21,662 nt of DNA, taken from Rhodospirillaceae bacterium UBA6219 (GTDB taxonomy: Bacteria; Pseudomonadota; Alphaproteobacteria; Rhodospirillales; Magnetospirillaceae). Location: the NCBI GenBank assembly GCA_002435715.1, contig DISD01000081.1, forward strand, positions 1,471 through 23,132, written 5' to 3'. Numbering within the stretch: the first letter of the stretch is position 1; every line of letters starts with the position of its first letter. This document shows, piece after piece, positions 12,949-21,177 of the stretch. A program made the position numbers and the translations under genes. The notes beneath the pieces are model-generated. The model worked only from the letters and a program-made list of their open reading frames with translations. It was not told the origin of the DNA and made no database searches.

Positions 12949-14598
12949 ATGACCAGCAGCAACCGCGTTTATATCTATGACACCACGCTTCGCGATGGCG
13001 CCCAGACCCAGGGCGTCGACTTCTCGGCCGCCGACAAGGCCAAGATTGCCCGTGAGCTGGATGGTCTGGGTATTGATTACGTGGAAGGCGGCTGGCCCGG
13101 CGCCAATCCCACCGACGATTCCTTTTTCGCCGCCCCCCCGGCTTTCACCACGTCGAAGCTGTGCGCCTTTGGCATGACCCGGCGCGCTGGCCGATCGGCG
13201 GACAACGATCCCGGCTTGGCGGCGCTGACCCAGCACCCGGTGGGCGCGGTGACCATGGTGGGCAAGTCGTGGGATTTCCAGGTCACCGTCGCCTTGGGCA
13301 TCGAGCTGGACGAAAACCTGCGCATGATCGGCGAATCGGTGGCCCATCTGAAAAAGAAGGTGCCGGAAGTCATGTACGACGCCGAGCATTTCTTCGACGG
13401 CTACAAGGCCAACCCGCAATACGCCATCCAGGCGCTGAAGGCCGCCTATGACAACGGCGCCCGCTGGATGGTGCTGTGCGACACCAATGGCGGCTCGCTG
13501 CCCCACGACATCTCGCGGATCGTGGCCGAAGTCATCGCCGCCGGCATCCCGGGCGAAAACCTGGGCATCCATTGCCATAACGACACAGAATCGGCGGTGG
13601 CCAATTCGCTGGCGGCGGTCGCCGCCGGGGTGCGTCAGGTCCAGGGCACCATCAACGGCCTGGGCGAACGCTGTGGCAACGCCAATCTGGTCAGCATCAT
13701 CCCCAATCTGATGCTGAAAATGGGCTTTGAAACCGGCATCGCCCCGGAAAACCTGAAGAATCTGGTCCGCGTCAGCCGTGCGCTGGATGAAGTGCTGGAC
13801 CGCAAGCCCAACCGCTCGCAACCCTATGTGGGCGCGTCGGCTTTTGCCCATAAGGGTGGGCTGCACGTTTCGGCGGTGGCCAAGGACCCCAGCTGTTACG
13901 AACACGTGGACCCGGCCAAGGTCGGCAACGCCCGCCAGATCGTGGTGTCGGACCAAGCCGGTCGTTCCAACATCGTCGCCCGCATGGCCGATCTGGGCAT
14001 CGACATGGCCAGCGTCAAAAAGGACGCGGTCGTCCGTGTGGTCGAGCAGATGCAGGTGGAATTCGACCCGCGCGACGTGGCCGATATGGTGGATTTGATC
14101 AAGCGTCTGGAACATGAAGGCTATGCCTATGACACTGCCGCCGCCAGCTTCGAGCTGCTGGTGCGCCGGGCCTTGGGCGAAGTGCCGGAATATTTCCGCC
14201 TGGAACGTTATCGCGTCATCGACGAACGCCGGCGCAACGCCGTCGGCCATTGGGTCACCCTGTCGGAAGCCACCGTCAAGGTGGAAGTGGGCGGCAAGGC
14301 CTATATCCAGGTGGGTGAAGGCGACGGCCCGGTCCATGCCTTCGACACTGCGTTGCGCCAGGTGCTGACCGGCCCCTATCCGGAACTGGAAGCCCTGGAA
14401 CTGGCCGATTACCGCGTGCGCATCGTCGAAAGCACCGCCGGGACCTCGGCACGCACCCGTGTGACCATCGAAAGCACCGACGGGTGCGGCCATCGTTGGA
14501 CCACGGTCGGCGTGCATTCCAACGTGTTGGAAGCGTCGCTGGAAGCGTTGCAGGATTCCATCGCCTACATGCTGTTCCGCTTCGGCGAAAAGGCCTGA
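12949..14598 (+). CDS. cimA: (R)-citramalate synthase
   Basis: 549-residue enzyme that condenses pyruvate and acetyl-CoA to (R)-citramalate, the first step of the threonine-independent route to 2-oxobutanoate and isoleucine. The catalytic TIM barrel (residues ~1-280) shows YDTTLRDGAQTQGVDFS, DYVEGGWPGANPTD, the metal site HCHNDTE and NGLGERCGNANL. The C-terminal LeuA-type allosteric dimer domain (residues ~415-525; VTLSEATVKVEVGGKAYIQVGEGDGPVHAFD) would mediate isoleucine feedback. GGWPGANP and the length favour citramalate synthase over isopropylmalate or homocitrate synthase. The ATG at 12949 was chosen. A TTG three codons earlier is in frame, and neither start has a strong ribosome site. 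It leads a compact unit with the next two genes. Confidence 0.93.
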   Translation: MTSSNRVYIYDTTLRDGAQTQGVDFSAADKAKIARELDGLGIDYVEGGWPGANPTDDSFFAAPPAFTTSKLCAFGMTRRAGRSADNDPGLAALTQHPVGAVTMVGKSWDFQVTVALGIELDENLRMIGESVAHLKKKVPEVMYDAEHFFDGYKANPQYAIQALKAAYDNGARWMVLCDTNGGSLPHDISRIVAEVIAAGIPGENLGIHCHNDTESAVANSLAAVAAGVRQVQGTINGLGERCGNANLVSIIPNLMLKMGFETGIAPENLKNLVRVSRALDEVLDRKPNRSQPYVGASAFAHKGGLHVSAVAKDPSCYEHVDPAKVGNARQIVVSDQAGRSNIVARMADLGIDMASVKKDAVVRVVEQMQVEFDPRDVADMVDLIKRLEHEGYAYDTAAASFELLVRRALGEVPEYFRLERYRVIDERRRNAVGHWVTLSEATVKVEVGGKAYIQVGEGDGPVHAFDTALRQVLTGPYPELEALELADYRVRIVESTAGTSARTRVTIESTDGCGHRWTTVGVHSNVLEASLEALQDSIAYMLFRFGEKA

Positions 14599-14602
14599 TT
14601 CC

Positions 14603-15289
14603 ATGTCGCAGGAGCTTCTGGCCCAGATGCACGACTGGGTGGCGATCTATGGACCGCCCCCGGTGCGCACCGAATTGCTGGCGGCGCTGAACAATGCGCG
14701 GGCCGAGGACGGTGGCGACCCCCAAGCCGCCGATTACTGGCAGGCCATCGCCGAATTGCTGGTGGCCAAGGGCCATTTGGACATCGCCCGTGAAGCTATC
14801 AAGCGCTGGCAGATGCTGGCGCCCGCCGACCACCCCATCCACGCGGTGATGGGCGGCGGACCGCCGCCCGAGGAAAAGCCCGCCCCGGTGGTGCCGCCGC
14901 CGGCGCCCAAGCCGGAACCCACCTCGCGCATCGTCCGCGTCATCGACACCACCTACACCTTCCACCGCATCGACCCGCAGATGGAAAAGGTGCAGGGCAA
15001 GAAGGTCAAATCCTGCTGGGAAACCTTTCTGGACGAAGACGACAAGACCAGCCGTGCCGTGCTCAACGCCTTTGACGACGGCACCTATGGGCCGTGGGCG
15101 GTGACCGGGGTGTTCACCGACTTCGCCGGGGCGGCGGCGGTCGAGGTGGTGGTGCGCTCGATGCAGCGTCACTTCGTTTTCACCACCAAAAAGGACGCCA
15201 AGGTCCGCAAGATGCTGGCCGGCTTCGGCCTGCCGCTGATGACCGTGGTCGGCGTGCTGATCGGTTACATCATGGGTGTCATTCATTGA
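14603..15289 (+). CDS. Tail-anchored protein of unknown function
   Basis: 228 residues, no family recognised. Three parts are visible. Residues 1-~85 are helical (LLAQMHDWVAIYGPPPVRTELLAALNNA, in part; AELLVAKGHLDIAREAIKRW), resembling a TPR-like pair. Residues ~88-113 are a Pro/Ala/Lys linker. Residues ~114-200 form a compact domain (RVIDTTYTFHRIDPQMEKVQ, FDDGTYGPWAVTGVF) rich in Arg/Lys at its end. A hydrophobic C-terminal segment (FGLPLMTVVGVLIGYIMGVI) suggests a tail anchor with the bulk in the cytoplasm. It begins four bases after cimA and its stop overlaps the trmJ start codon, so it is translated with both. A link to either function is unproven. Confidence 0.75.
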   Translation: MSQELLAQMHDWVAIYGPPPVRTELLAALNNARAEDGGDPQAADYWQAIAELLVAKGHLDIAREAIKRWQMLAPADHPIHAVMGGGPPPEEKPAPVVPPPAPKPEPTSRIVRVIDTTYTFHRIDPQMEKVQGKKVKSCWETFLDEDDKTSRAVLNAFDDGTYGPWAVTGVFTDFAGAAAVEVVVRSMQRHFVFTTKKDAKVRKMLAGFGLPLMTVVGVLIGYIMGVIH

Positions 15290-16056
15290 ACGAGAATAAT
15301 CAGGGCCCCGCCATCATCCTGGTGCGCCCGCAATTGTCGGAAAACATCGGCACCGCCGCGCGCGCCATGTTGAACAACGGCCTGACCGATCTGCGTCTGG
15401 TCGCCCCCAAGCCCGACTGGCTGAGCGAACGCGCCATCGCCGCGGCGTCAGGCGCCGATCGGGTGGTCATGGGCGCCAAGGTGTTCGACACCACCGCCGA
15501 AGCCATCGCCGATTTGAACCGGGTGTGGGCGACCACGGCGCGCAACCGCTTCATGGTGAAATCGGTGGACACGCCGAAAACCGCTGCCCTGGCCATGCGG
15601 GCCATCGCCGCCGAGGGCCATAAATTCGGCGTCATGTTCGGCCCCGAACGCACCGGCCTGGAAAACGACGACGTATCCTTGGCCGACACGGTGGTCACCG
15701 TGCCGCTGAACCCGGAATATTCATCGCTGAACCTGGCGCAATGCGTGTTGTTGATATCCTATGAATGGTATCAGGCGGCTTCCCCCACCCTGCCGGAACA
15801 CCACATGACCAAGGGCGCCGAACCGCCGGCCAGCAAGGAAAAGCTGCAGCATTTCTTCGACCATCTGGAACGCGAACTCGACGATTGCGGTTTCCTGCGT
15901 ATCGCCGACAAGCGGCCGGTGATGGTGCGCAACATCAGGAACCTGTTCCAACGCGCCCATTTGACCGGACAGGAAGTTCAGACCCTGCACGGCATCGTTC
16001 ATGAACTGGTGACCTATCGGCACCGCAAGGGAAAGCAACATAACAGCGAAGACTGA
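15286..16056 (+). CDS. trmJ: tRNA (cytidine/uridine-2'-O-)-methyltransferase TrmJ
   Basis: 256-residue SPOUT-class enzyme that 2'-O-methylates position 32 of the tRNA anticodon loop using SAM. The knotted fold's motifs are visible: IILVRPQLSENIGTAARAM (motif 1), GVMFGPERTGLENDD (motif 2) and VPLNPEYSSLNLAQCVLLI (motif 3). A C-terminal helical extension (FFDHLERELDDCGFL, RNLFQRAHLTGQEVQTLHGI) is typical of TrmJ. The start is TTG (15286-15288), overlapping the upstream TGA as TTGA. The next ATG lies inside motif 1 and would delete conserved residues, so the TTG is preferred. It is third gene of the cimA unit. Confidence 0.92.
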   Translation: MNENNQGPAIILVRPQLSENIGTAARAMLNNGLTDLRLVAPKPDWLSERAIAAASGADRVVMGAKVFDTTAEAIADLNRVWATTARNRFMVKSVDTPKTAALAMRAIAAEGHKFGVMFGPERTGLENDDVSLADTVVTVPLNPEYSSLNLAQCVLLISYEWYQAASPTLPEHHMTKGAEPPASKEKLQHFFDHLERELDDCGFLRIADKRPVMVRNIRNLFQRAHLTGQEVQTLHGIVHELVTYRHRKGKQHNSED

Positions 16057-16102
16057 ACTAAACCTTTGGTTAGGACAGTTTCACCCAGGTAATGTGGATT
16101 CC

Positions 16103-16131
16103 CGTAATTGCAGCATCGTGATGCGTAATTG
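16103..16131. promoter_or_regulatory. Direct repeat pair with internal dyad upstream of the chemoreceptor
   Basis: CGTAATTG occurs at 16103-16110 and 16124-16131, exactly 21 bases (two helical turns) apart, around a GCATC-GT-GATGC dyad (16113-16124). It lies 52-80 bases before the chemoreceptor ATG and is a plausible regulator site. No promoter of good consensus was found. I checked for a sigma-54 GG-N10-GC element and did not see one. Confidence 0.35.
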
Positions 16132-16182
16132 TAAAACCCCCTGCCTACGCACAGCATTCAATGTGCGACAGGGAGAATTTCC

Positions 16183-17895
16183 ATGCTGCGCCGCATCAAG
16201 TTTGCCCATCGACTTCTGATACTATTGGTATCGGCTGCTATTCTATTGTCGATTGTCGGTCTGACCGCCATGCTGGGCGGCCGGCAACTGGCCCAAGGGG
16301 CCGAAGCGGTTTATGGGCAGCGGGTGGTCGCCATGGGACAATTGGCCCAGGTGCTGGATCTGGTCCACCACATCCGGGCCGACGTGGTGCGCATCGTACA
16401 AAGCGAAAGCCGCCTGACCCTGGACCGCCTGTCCGCCGATATCGGCGCCAATGCCCAATCCATCGATCAGGTTTGGAGCCAATACCGCGCCCTGCCCCAC
16501 GACGACCAGGAAAGCAAGCTGGGCCAGGATTTCGAAGACGCGCTTCAGGAGTATCGCGCCGCCTATGCCGAGACCTTGTCCCTGCTGGCCCAGGGCGACG
16601 CTTATGGGGCGCGGGAAAACCTGGCGGAAGCCGATCAGCAGACCTATGCCGGCACGGCGGAAATTCTGCGCCAGTTGACCCATTTGCAGACCGATCTGGC
16701 CCGTCGGCAATTCGACGGCGCCATCGAGGGCTGGAACCGTGCCAGCGTCGCCGCCGTCATCGTCATCGTCGTCGGGCTGGCTTTGCTGAGCGCGGTGACC
16801 CTGGGTATCGGCCGCTCCATCACCCGCCCCATCGCCGAATCCATCGCCGTCATGGGTCGTCTGGCCCAAGGCGATCTGAACGTGGCGGTGAATGGCACCG
16901 ACCGCCAAGATGAAATCGGCGACATCGCCCGGGCGGTCGCCACCTTCAAGCAAAACGCCATCGAACGTGAAGACCTGCGCCAAGCCCAGGCCGAACGCGA
17001 CCGCCTGACCAGCGCCGAGCGGCGCCAGACCCGCATCCGCATGGCGGAAGAATTCGACAGCGGCATCGGCGACATGCTGTCTTCGGTCACCGACGGTGCC
17101 AGCGACCTGGAACGGGCCGCCCGCGATCTGTCGCAAATCTCCACCGATGCGCGCTCGCGTGCCCAATCGGTGGATCAAGCGGCACGAAACGCGTCGGACA
17201 ACACCGCCCGCGTCGCCGCCGCCACCGAGGAATTGTCCGCCTCGATCGCCGCCATCGCCGCACAAGTCACCGAAAGCTCGCGCATCGCCGAACACGCCAA
17301 ACAGGAAGCCGCCAGCGGCAACACCATCATCAGCGACCTGTCCGGCGCCACCGAACGCATCGGCGAGATCGTCACCCTGATCGGCACCATCGCGCGGCAA
17401 ACCAATTTGCTGGCGCTCAACGCCACCATCGAAGCGGCCCGCGCCGGTGAAGCCGGCAAAGGCTTCGCCGTGGTCGCCCACGAAGTGAAGAACCTGGCGA
17501 CCCAGACCGCCCAGGCCACCGCCGAGATTTCCGAAACCATCGCCGCCGTGCAGGTGGAAACCGGCCGAGCCGTCACCGCCATCGGCAATGTCGGCGACAT
17601 CGTCGACCGTCTGGCGGTGATTTCCACCAGCATCGCCGGTGCCGTGCATCAGCAGGAAGCCGCCACCGAGGAAATCGCCCGCAGTGTCGACCAAGCCGCC
17701 CAGGGCACGGTGACGGTGTCGCAAGGGGTCGGCCAATTGTCCCATGCCGCTGACCGCACCGGCGAATCCTCGTCCCACTTGCTGGACACCGCCGCCCTGT
17801 TGGCGGGCGGCGCCAACCGCCTGCGCCAACAAGTCGACCGCTTCGTCGCCCAGATGCGCAATCCCGACTTATTGGATAGTAGCGCGCTCGGATAA
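16183..17895 (+). CDS. Methyl-accepting chemotaxis protein
   Basis: 570-residue inner-membrane chemoreceptor. The first transmembrane helix spans residues ~9-31 (LLILLVSAAILLSIVGLTAML). A ~150-residue periplasmic helical sensor follows (four-helix-bundle-like, no PAS or Cache motif). The second transmembrane helix is at ~187-209. HAMP runs to ~262 (ITRPIAESIAVMGRLAQGDL), then the long signalling hairpin. Its tip is IARQTNLLALNATIEAARAGEAGKGFAVVAHEVKNLA, of which I quote only the pattern, and ATEELSASIAAI marks a methylation helix. The C-terminus has no CheR-tethering pentapeptide. The ATG at 16183 is preceded by GGGAGAA. The ligand is unknown. The next gene is a cyclase on the same strand, but a functional link is not shown. 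Confidence 0.95.
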   Translation: MLRRIKFAHRLLILLVSAAILLSIVGLTAMLGGRQLAQGAEAVYGQRVVAMGQLAQVLDLVHHIRADVVRIVQSESRLTLDRLSADIGANAQSIDQVWSQYRALPHDDQESKLGQDFEDALQEYRAAYAETLSLLAQGDAYGARENLAEADQQTYAGTAEILRQLTHLQTDLARRQFDGAIEGWNRASVAAVIVIVVGLALLSAVTLGIGRSITRPIAESIAVMGRLAQGDLNVAVNGTDRQDEIGDIARAVATFKQNAIEREDLRQAQAERDRLTSAERRQTRIRMAEEFDSGIGDMLSSVTDGASDLERAARDLSQISTDARSRAQSVDQAARNASDNTARVAAATEELSASIAAIAAQVTESSRIAEHAKQEAASGNTIISDLSGATERIGEIVTLIGTIARQTNLLALNATIEAARAGEAGKGFAVVAHEVKNLATQTAQATAEISETIAAVQVETGRAVTAIGNVGDIVDRLAVISTSIAGAVHQQEAATEEIARSVDQAAQGTVTVSQGVGQLSHAADRTGESSSHLLDTAALLAGGANRLRQQVDRFVAQMRNPDLLDSSALG

Positions 17896-17967
17896 AGGCT
17901 CGCCCCCACCCGGCTTCGCATGGTAAATCTTTGAAGCATTGGGGAAACTAGCAGAAGGCGAGCGGCC

Positions 17968-20259
17968 ATGGCCGATTCGGCAACGATGACCGGCATGCCC
18001 CGGAACCAGGATGAATGGGAACGGTCCGCCCGGGCCCTGCTGGACGACGGCCAGAACTTCCTGGCCCACGACGTCTGTCGCGATGGCCTGCGCCTGTTCC
18101 CCAATTCCTTCAAGCTGGCCATTTTCGGCGCCATCGCGTTGTCGCAAACCGGTGCGGTGGACGAAGCCCGCAAGCTGTTGGCGCCGGTTTTGGACGTCAT
18201 CTTGATCGACGAAGGCCCGTTCCGCCGGCTGCAATCCAGCCTGCGCCGCGCCGTCCTGGCCTTGGAAGACAGCGGCGACGGCGCGCTGTCGGTGATGGCC
18301 GATCTGGCCGAAGCCATGGAAATGGTGCGCGGCAAGAAACTGGAAGCCGACGCCGACGCCGAAACCTACAACGCCCTGGCCCGCGTGTTCCGCGAAGCCT
18401 GGCTGGCGTCCGGCGCCCGCAGCGACCTGGAACATTGCCGGCAATTGTTCCTGCGCGCCTTTGCCGTCGGCGGCAATGCCCGCGACGGCATCGACGCCGC
18501 CGTGATGTCGGTGTTGTTGGGCGACACGACCCAGGCCCAGGCCCTGGCTGCCAAGGTCAAGGATTTGCTGTCCCACGGCGAAACCGACCCCACCCTGCCC
18601 GCCGACATCCGTTACCGCATCCTGGCCACCTTGGCCCAGGCGCATTTGCTGTTGGGCGAGGCCGACACCGCCATCGACACCTTCCAATGGGCGCGCGCCC
18701 TGGAAGGCGTGCATTACGGCCGCGTGGTCTCGGCGCTCAAGCAATTGGAACTGTTGAAGCAGGGCGGTATCGCCGTGCCGGCGGAACTGGACGACGTGGT
18801 CAAGCCGCCGACCGTGGTGGTGTTCACCGGCCACGCGTTGGACCGCCCGGGCGAAGGCCCGCATTTCCCCCCCGGCCTGGAAGCCGCGGTGCGCGCCGAC
18901 ATCGCCAAGCAATTGGACGAACTGGACGCCCAGATCGGTTATTCCACCGCGTCTTGCGGCTCGGATCTGTTGTTCATCGAGGCCATGCTGGAACGTGGCG
19001 CCGAGGTCAACGTGGTGATGCCGTTCGCCATGGACGACTTCATCGCCGAGGACGTGCGCTACGGCGGCCCGCGCTGGGAAATGCGTTTCAAGAACGCGCT
19101 GAAGCTGGCCGCCTCGGTGACCTATGCCACCGAGGAACGCTTCCTGGGCCACGACATGCTGTACCGCTTCGCCAACCAGTGTTTGCACGGTTTGGCGACC
19201 CTGCGATCGGGTTTCTTGCGCACCACCCCCTATCTGCTGGCGGTGTGGGACATGATGCCCGGTTCGTTGGTGGGCGGCGCCGGCGACTTCATCGACCAAT
19301 GGGAAGACATTTCGCGCCTGCGCATCATCGATCTGGACGGTCTGTTGATGCAGAACCCCGAGCTGTGCCCCGATGGCCCGGCGTTGCCCAATCTGGATTT
19401 GGGTGCTGAAGTGGACGACGAGGAAGGCCAGGGCCGCGTCATCCGCTCGATGCTGTTCTGTGACATCGCCGGCTATTCCAAACTGAAGGAAGAACACATC
19501 CCCGACTTCCTGGAATTCCTGACCCGCCTGAAAGCCGGTCTGGTGGCGTCGGGGATCGAGCCGAAATCCATCAACACCTGGGGCGACGCCATCTTCGTGG
19601 TCATGGACAAGGCCACGCCCATGGCCGAATACGCGCTGACCATGCAAGAAGTGGTGGCGCGTCTGGGTGACGAGATGAAGGACACCCTGAACGATCCGTT
19701 GACCCTGCGCATCAGTCTGCATGCCGGTCCGGTGTTCGAAGCCACCGACCCCATCCGCAACAACAAGAACTTCTATGGCAGCCACATCAACCGTGCGGCC
19801 CGCCTGGAACCGGTGACGGTCAAGGGCCACGTCTACGCCACCCAGCAATTCGTCGCCGTGCTGACCGCCGAACAATCGGCGGCGCGCACCGACGCGGTGA
19901 ACAATGGCGAGGAATTCATCGACAAATATGTCAGCGAATATGTGGGCGTGCTGTCGCTGGCCAAGGATTTCGGCAAGCAGACCGTCTACCACTTGCGGCG
20001 CCGGGTGGAAGGACAGAACGAAATGCCCGCCGCCATGGAAACCGTGGTCACCGACGTGTTGGAAGCCGCCGACAATTCCGGCATCACCGAAACCCCCGCC
20101 ACCTCGGTGGGATCGGTGCTGGAAACCGTGGCCAAGATGATCGAGCGCTCGGAAACCGACACGCCAAAGCCCAAGGGCCGCAGGAAGAAAAAGGTCTCGG
20201 CCGCCCATGACGTGCTGTCGGTCACCGATGGCGACGTCCCGCACTGGCCGGGAACCTGA
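17968..20259 (+). CDS. TPR/sensor domain-class III nucleotidyl cyclase fusion
   Basis: 763-residue soluble protein with three parts. Residues ~1-270 are TPR-like helical repeats. Residues ~278-440 form an alpha/beta domain (VVVFTGHALDRPG, GYSTASCGSDLLFIEAMLERG, VVMPF) resembling the SLOG/TIR-like nucleotide-sensing region that accompanies the 'TRAFs-binding' DUF4071 TPRs; this is recollection, not a search. Residues ~490-640 are a class III cyclase: metal Asp D499 (FCDIAGYS) and D540 (NTWGDAIFV), with the transition-state pair N608 and R612 (INRAARLE). The purine-selecting Lys and Asp are N536 and N601, so substrate choice is uncertain. The ~100-residue tail ends in a basic KGRRKKK stretch. 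The start ATG has AAGG upstream. It probably converts an internal signal into cAMP or cGMP. Confidence 0.85.
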   Translation: MADSATMTGMPRNQDEWERSARALLDDGQNFLAHDVCRDGLRLFPNSFKLAIFGAIALSQTGAVDEARKLLAPVLDVILIDEGPFRRLQSSLRRAVLALEDSGDGALSVMADLAEAMEMVRGKKLEADADAETYNALARVFREAWLASGARSDLEHCRQLFLRAFAVGGNARDGIDAAVMSVLLGDTTQAQALAAKVKDLLSHGETDPTLPADIRYRILATLAQAHLLLGEADTAIDTFQWARALEGVHYGRVVSALKQLELLKQGGIAVPAELDDVVKPPTVVVFTGHALDRPGEGPHFPPGLEAAVRADIAKQLDELDAQIGYSTASCGSDLLFIEAMLERGAEVNVVMPFAMDDFIAEDVRYGGPRWEMRFKNALKLAASVTYATEERFLGHDMLYRFANQCLHGLATLRSGFLRTTPYLLAVWDMMPGSLVGGAGDFIDQWEDISRLRIIDLDGLLMQNPELCPDGPALPNLDLGAEVDDEEGQGRVIRSMLFCDIAGYSKLKEEHIPDFLEFLTRLKAGLVASGIEPKSINTWGDAIFVVMDKATPMAEYALTMQEVVARLGDEMKDTLNDPLTLRISLHAGPVFEATDPIRNNKNFYGSHINRAARLEPVTVKGHVYATQQFVAVLTAEQSAARTDAVNNGEEFIDKYVSEYVGVLSLAKDFGKQTVYHLRRRVEGQNEMPAAMETVVTDVLEAADNSGITETPATSVGSVLETVAKMIERSETDTPKPKGRRKKKVSAAHDVLSVTDGDVPHWPGT

Positions 20260-20262
20260 TCC

Positions 20263-21102
20263 TCAGGCCAAGAAATCGGCCACCGGGTCCCATTGTTCGG
20301 CGATGTTCAGCATGGGGGCGTGACCACAATCGGGCACGGTGATCAGCCGGGGCTTGGGACCGCGCCGGGTCATTTCCACGGCCTTGTCGGCTTCCAACAG
20401 ATCCGATTGCGCGCCGCGCAGCACCAGGGTCGGGCAGCGAACCGCGTCCCACACCTCCCAGATTTCCGAACCGTCGAATTGTTCGCAGAACACCCGCATC
20501 ACCGCCGGGTCGAAATGGCTGGAATATTTGCCGTTGTCGCGGCGGCGCACACCGGTTTCCACCAGATGCGTCCATTCCGCGTCACTTAACGGCCCGAAGG
20601 GGGCATAGACCACCCGGATCAGCCGTTCGTATTCGGCCAAGGTGGCGAATTCCGGGACGACGCTGACATAGGCCTTGATGCGGTTGACCGCCTCGGCGTT
20701 GATGGCCGGGCCGATGTCGTTGACCACCAACTTCTCGATACGCTCGCGCCCCACTTCGCTGGCCGCCAGCACCATGCCCAAAAGACCGCCCATCGAGGTG
20801 CCGAACCAACGGCAGGTCTTCACCCCCAAGGCATCCAACAGACCCTGGGCGATGTCGCAATAGACCGGAATAGTGTAATCGCGGTCGGGATCTGACGACC
20901 AACTGGACAGACCGCGGCCGATGGTGTCGGGACAGATCACCCGATAGGTTTGGGAAAAATGACGGGCGGCCACGTCGAAATCACGCCCGGTGCGCGCCAA
21001 GCCATGCCACATGACCAGGGGCGGTGCGTCAGGAGAACCCCATTCGCTGACATGGATTTCGTGGCCGGCGACGGAAACGAAAGATGCACGACGAGCATTC
21101 AT
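20263..21102 (-). CDS. Alpha/beta hydrolase
   Basis: 279-residue soluble alpha/beta-hydrolase-fold enzyme. The oxyanion-hole HG is at 33-34 (VMWHGLARTG). The nucleophile is S103 in FGTSMGG. The acid is the Asp of LRGAQSDLL, and the base is the His of DCGHAPML near the C-terminus, so the triad is complete. GRGLSSW and the cap region (residues ~130-200; VYAPFGPLSDAEW) are typical of esterase/haloperoxidase-like members. No signal peptide. The ATG at 21100-21102 has AAGGGG seven bases upstream. The same frame runs further upstream into the divergent gene and was not used. It is divergent from the succinate-semialdehyde dehydrogenase gene with a 75-base gap. Substrate unknown. Confidence 0.9.
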   Translation of the reverse strand: MNARRASFVSVAGHEIHVSEWGSPDAPPLVMWHGLARTGRDFDVAARHFSQTYRVICPDTIGRGLSSWSSDPDRDYTIPVYCDIAQGLLDALGVKTCRWFGTSMGGLLGMVLAASEVGRERIEKLVVNDIGPAINAEAVNRIKAYVSVVPEFATLAEYERLIRVVYAPFGPLSDAEWTHLVETGVRRRDNGKYSSHFDPAVMRVFCEQFDGSEIWEVWDAVRCPTLVLRGAQSDLLEADKAVEMTRRGPKPRLITVPDCGHAPMLNIAEQWDPVADFLA

Positions 21103-21177
21103 CGGGCTGCCCCTTGGTGTTACGACTGGGGGCGAGTATATCTGTTTGCGTCTTTTTGTCCGCACGGGAACACGAAA

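Noticed and set aside
12901..14604. A 567-codon minus-strand frame opposite cimA
   Set aside because: Shadow frame; cimA motifs on the plus strand are unambiguous.
16062..16072. AACC-TTT-GGTT hairpin after trmJ as a terminator
   Set aside because: The stem is too short and the loop too small, with no T-tract.
17897..17963. GCTCGCC/GGCGAGC inverted repeat that could mask the cyclase ribosome site
   Set aside because: Only seven bases in each arm, 50 apart, in a GC-rich region; likely chance.
17869..20244. A 791-codon minus-strand frame opposite the cyclase gene
   Set aside because: Antisense shadow with repetitive His/Gly/Gln composition. The plus strand encodes a clear cyclase with catalytic residues.
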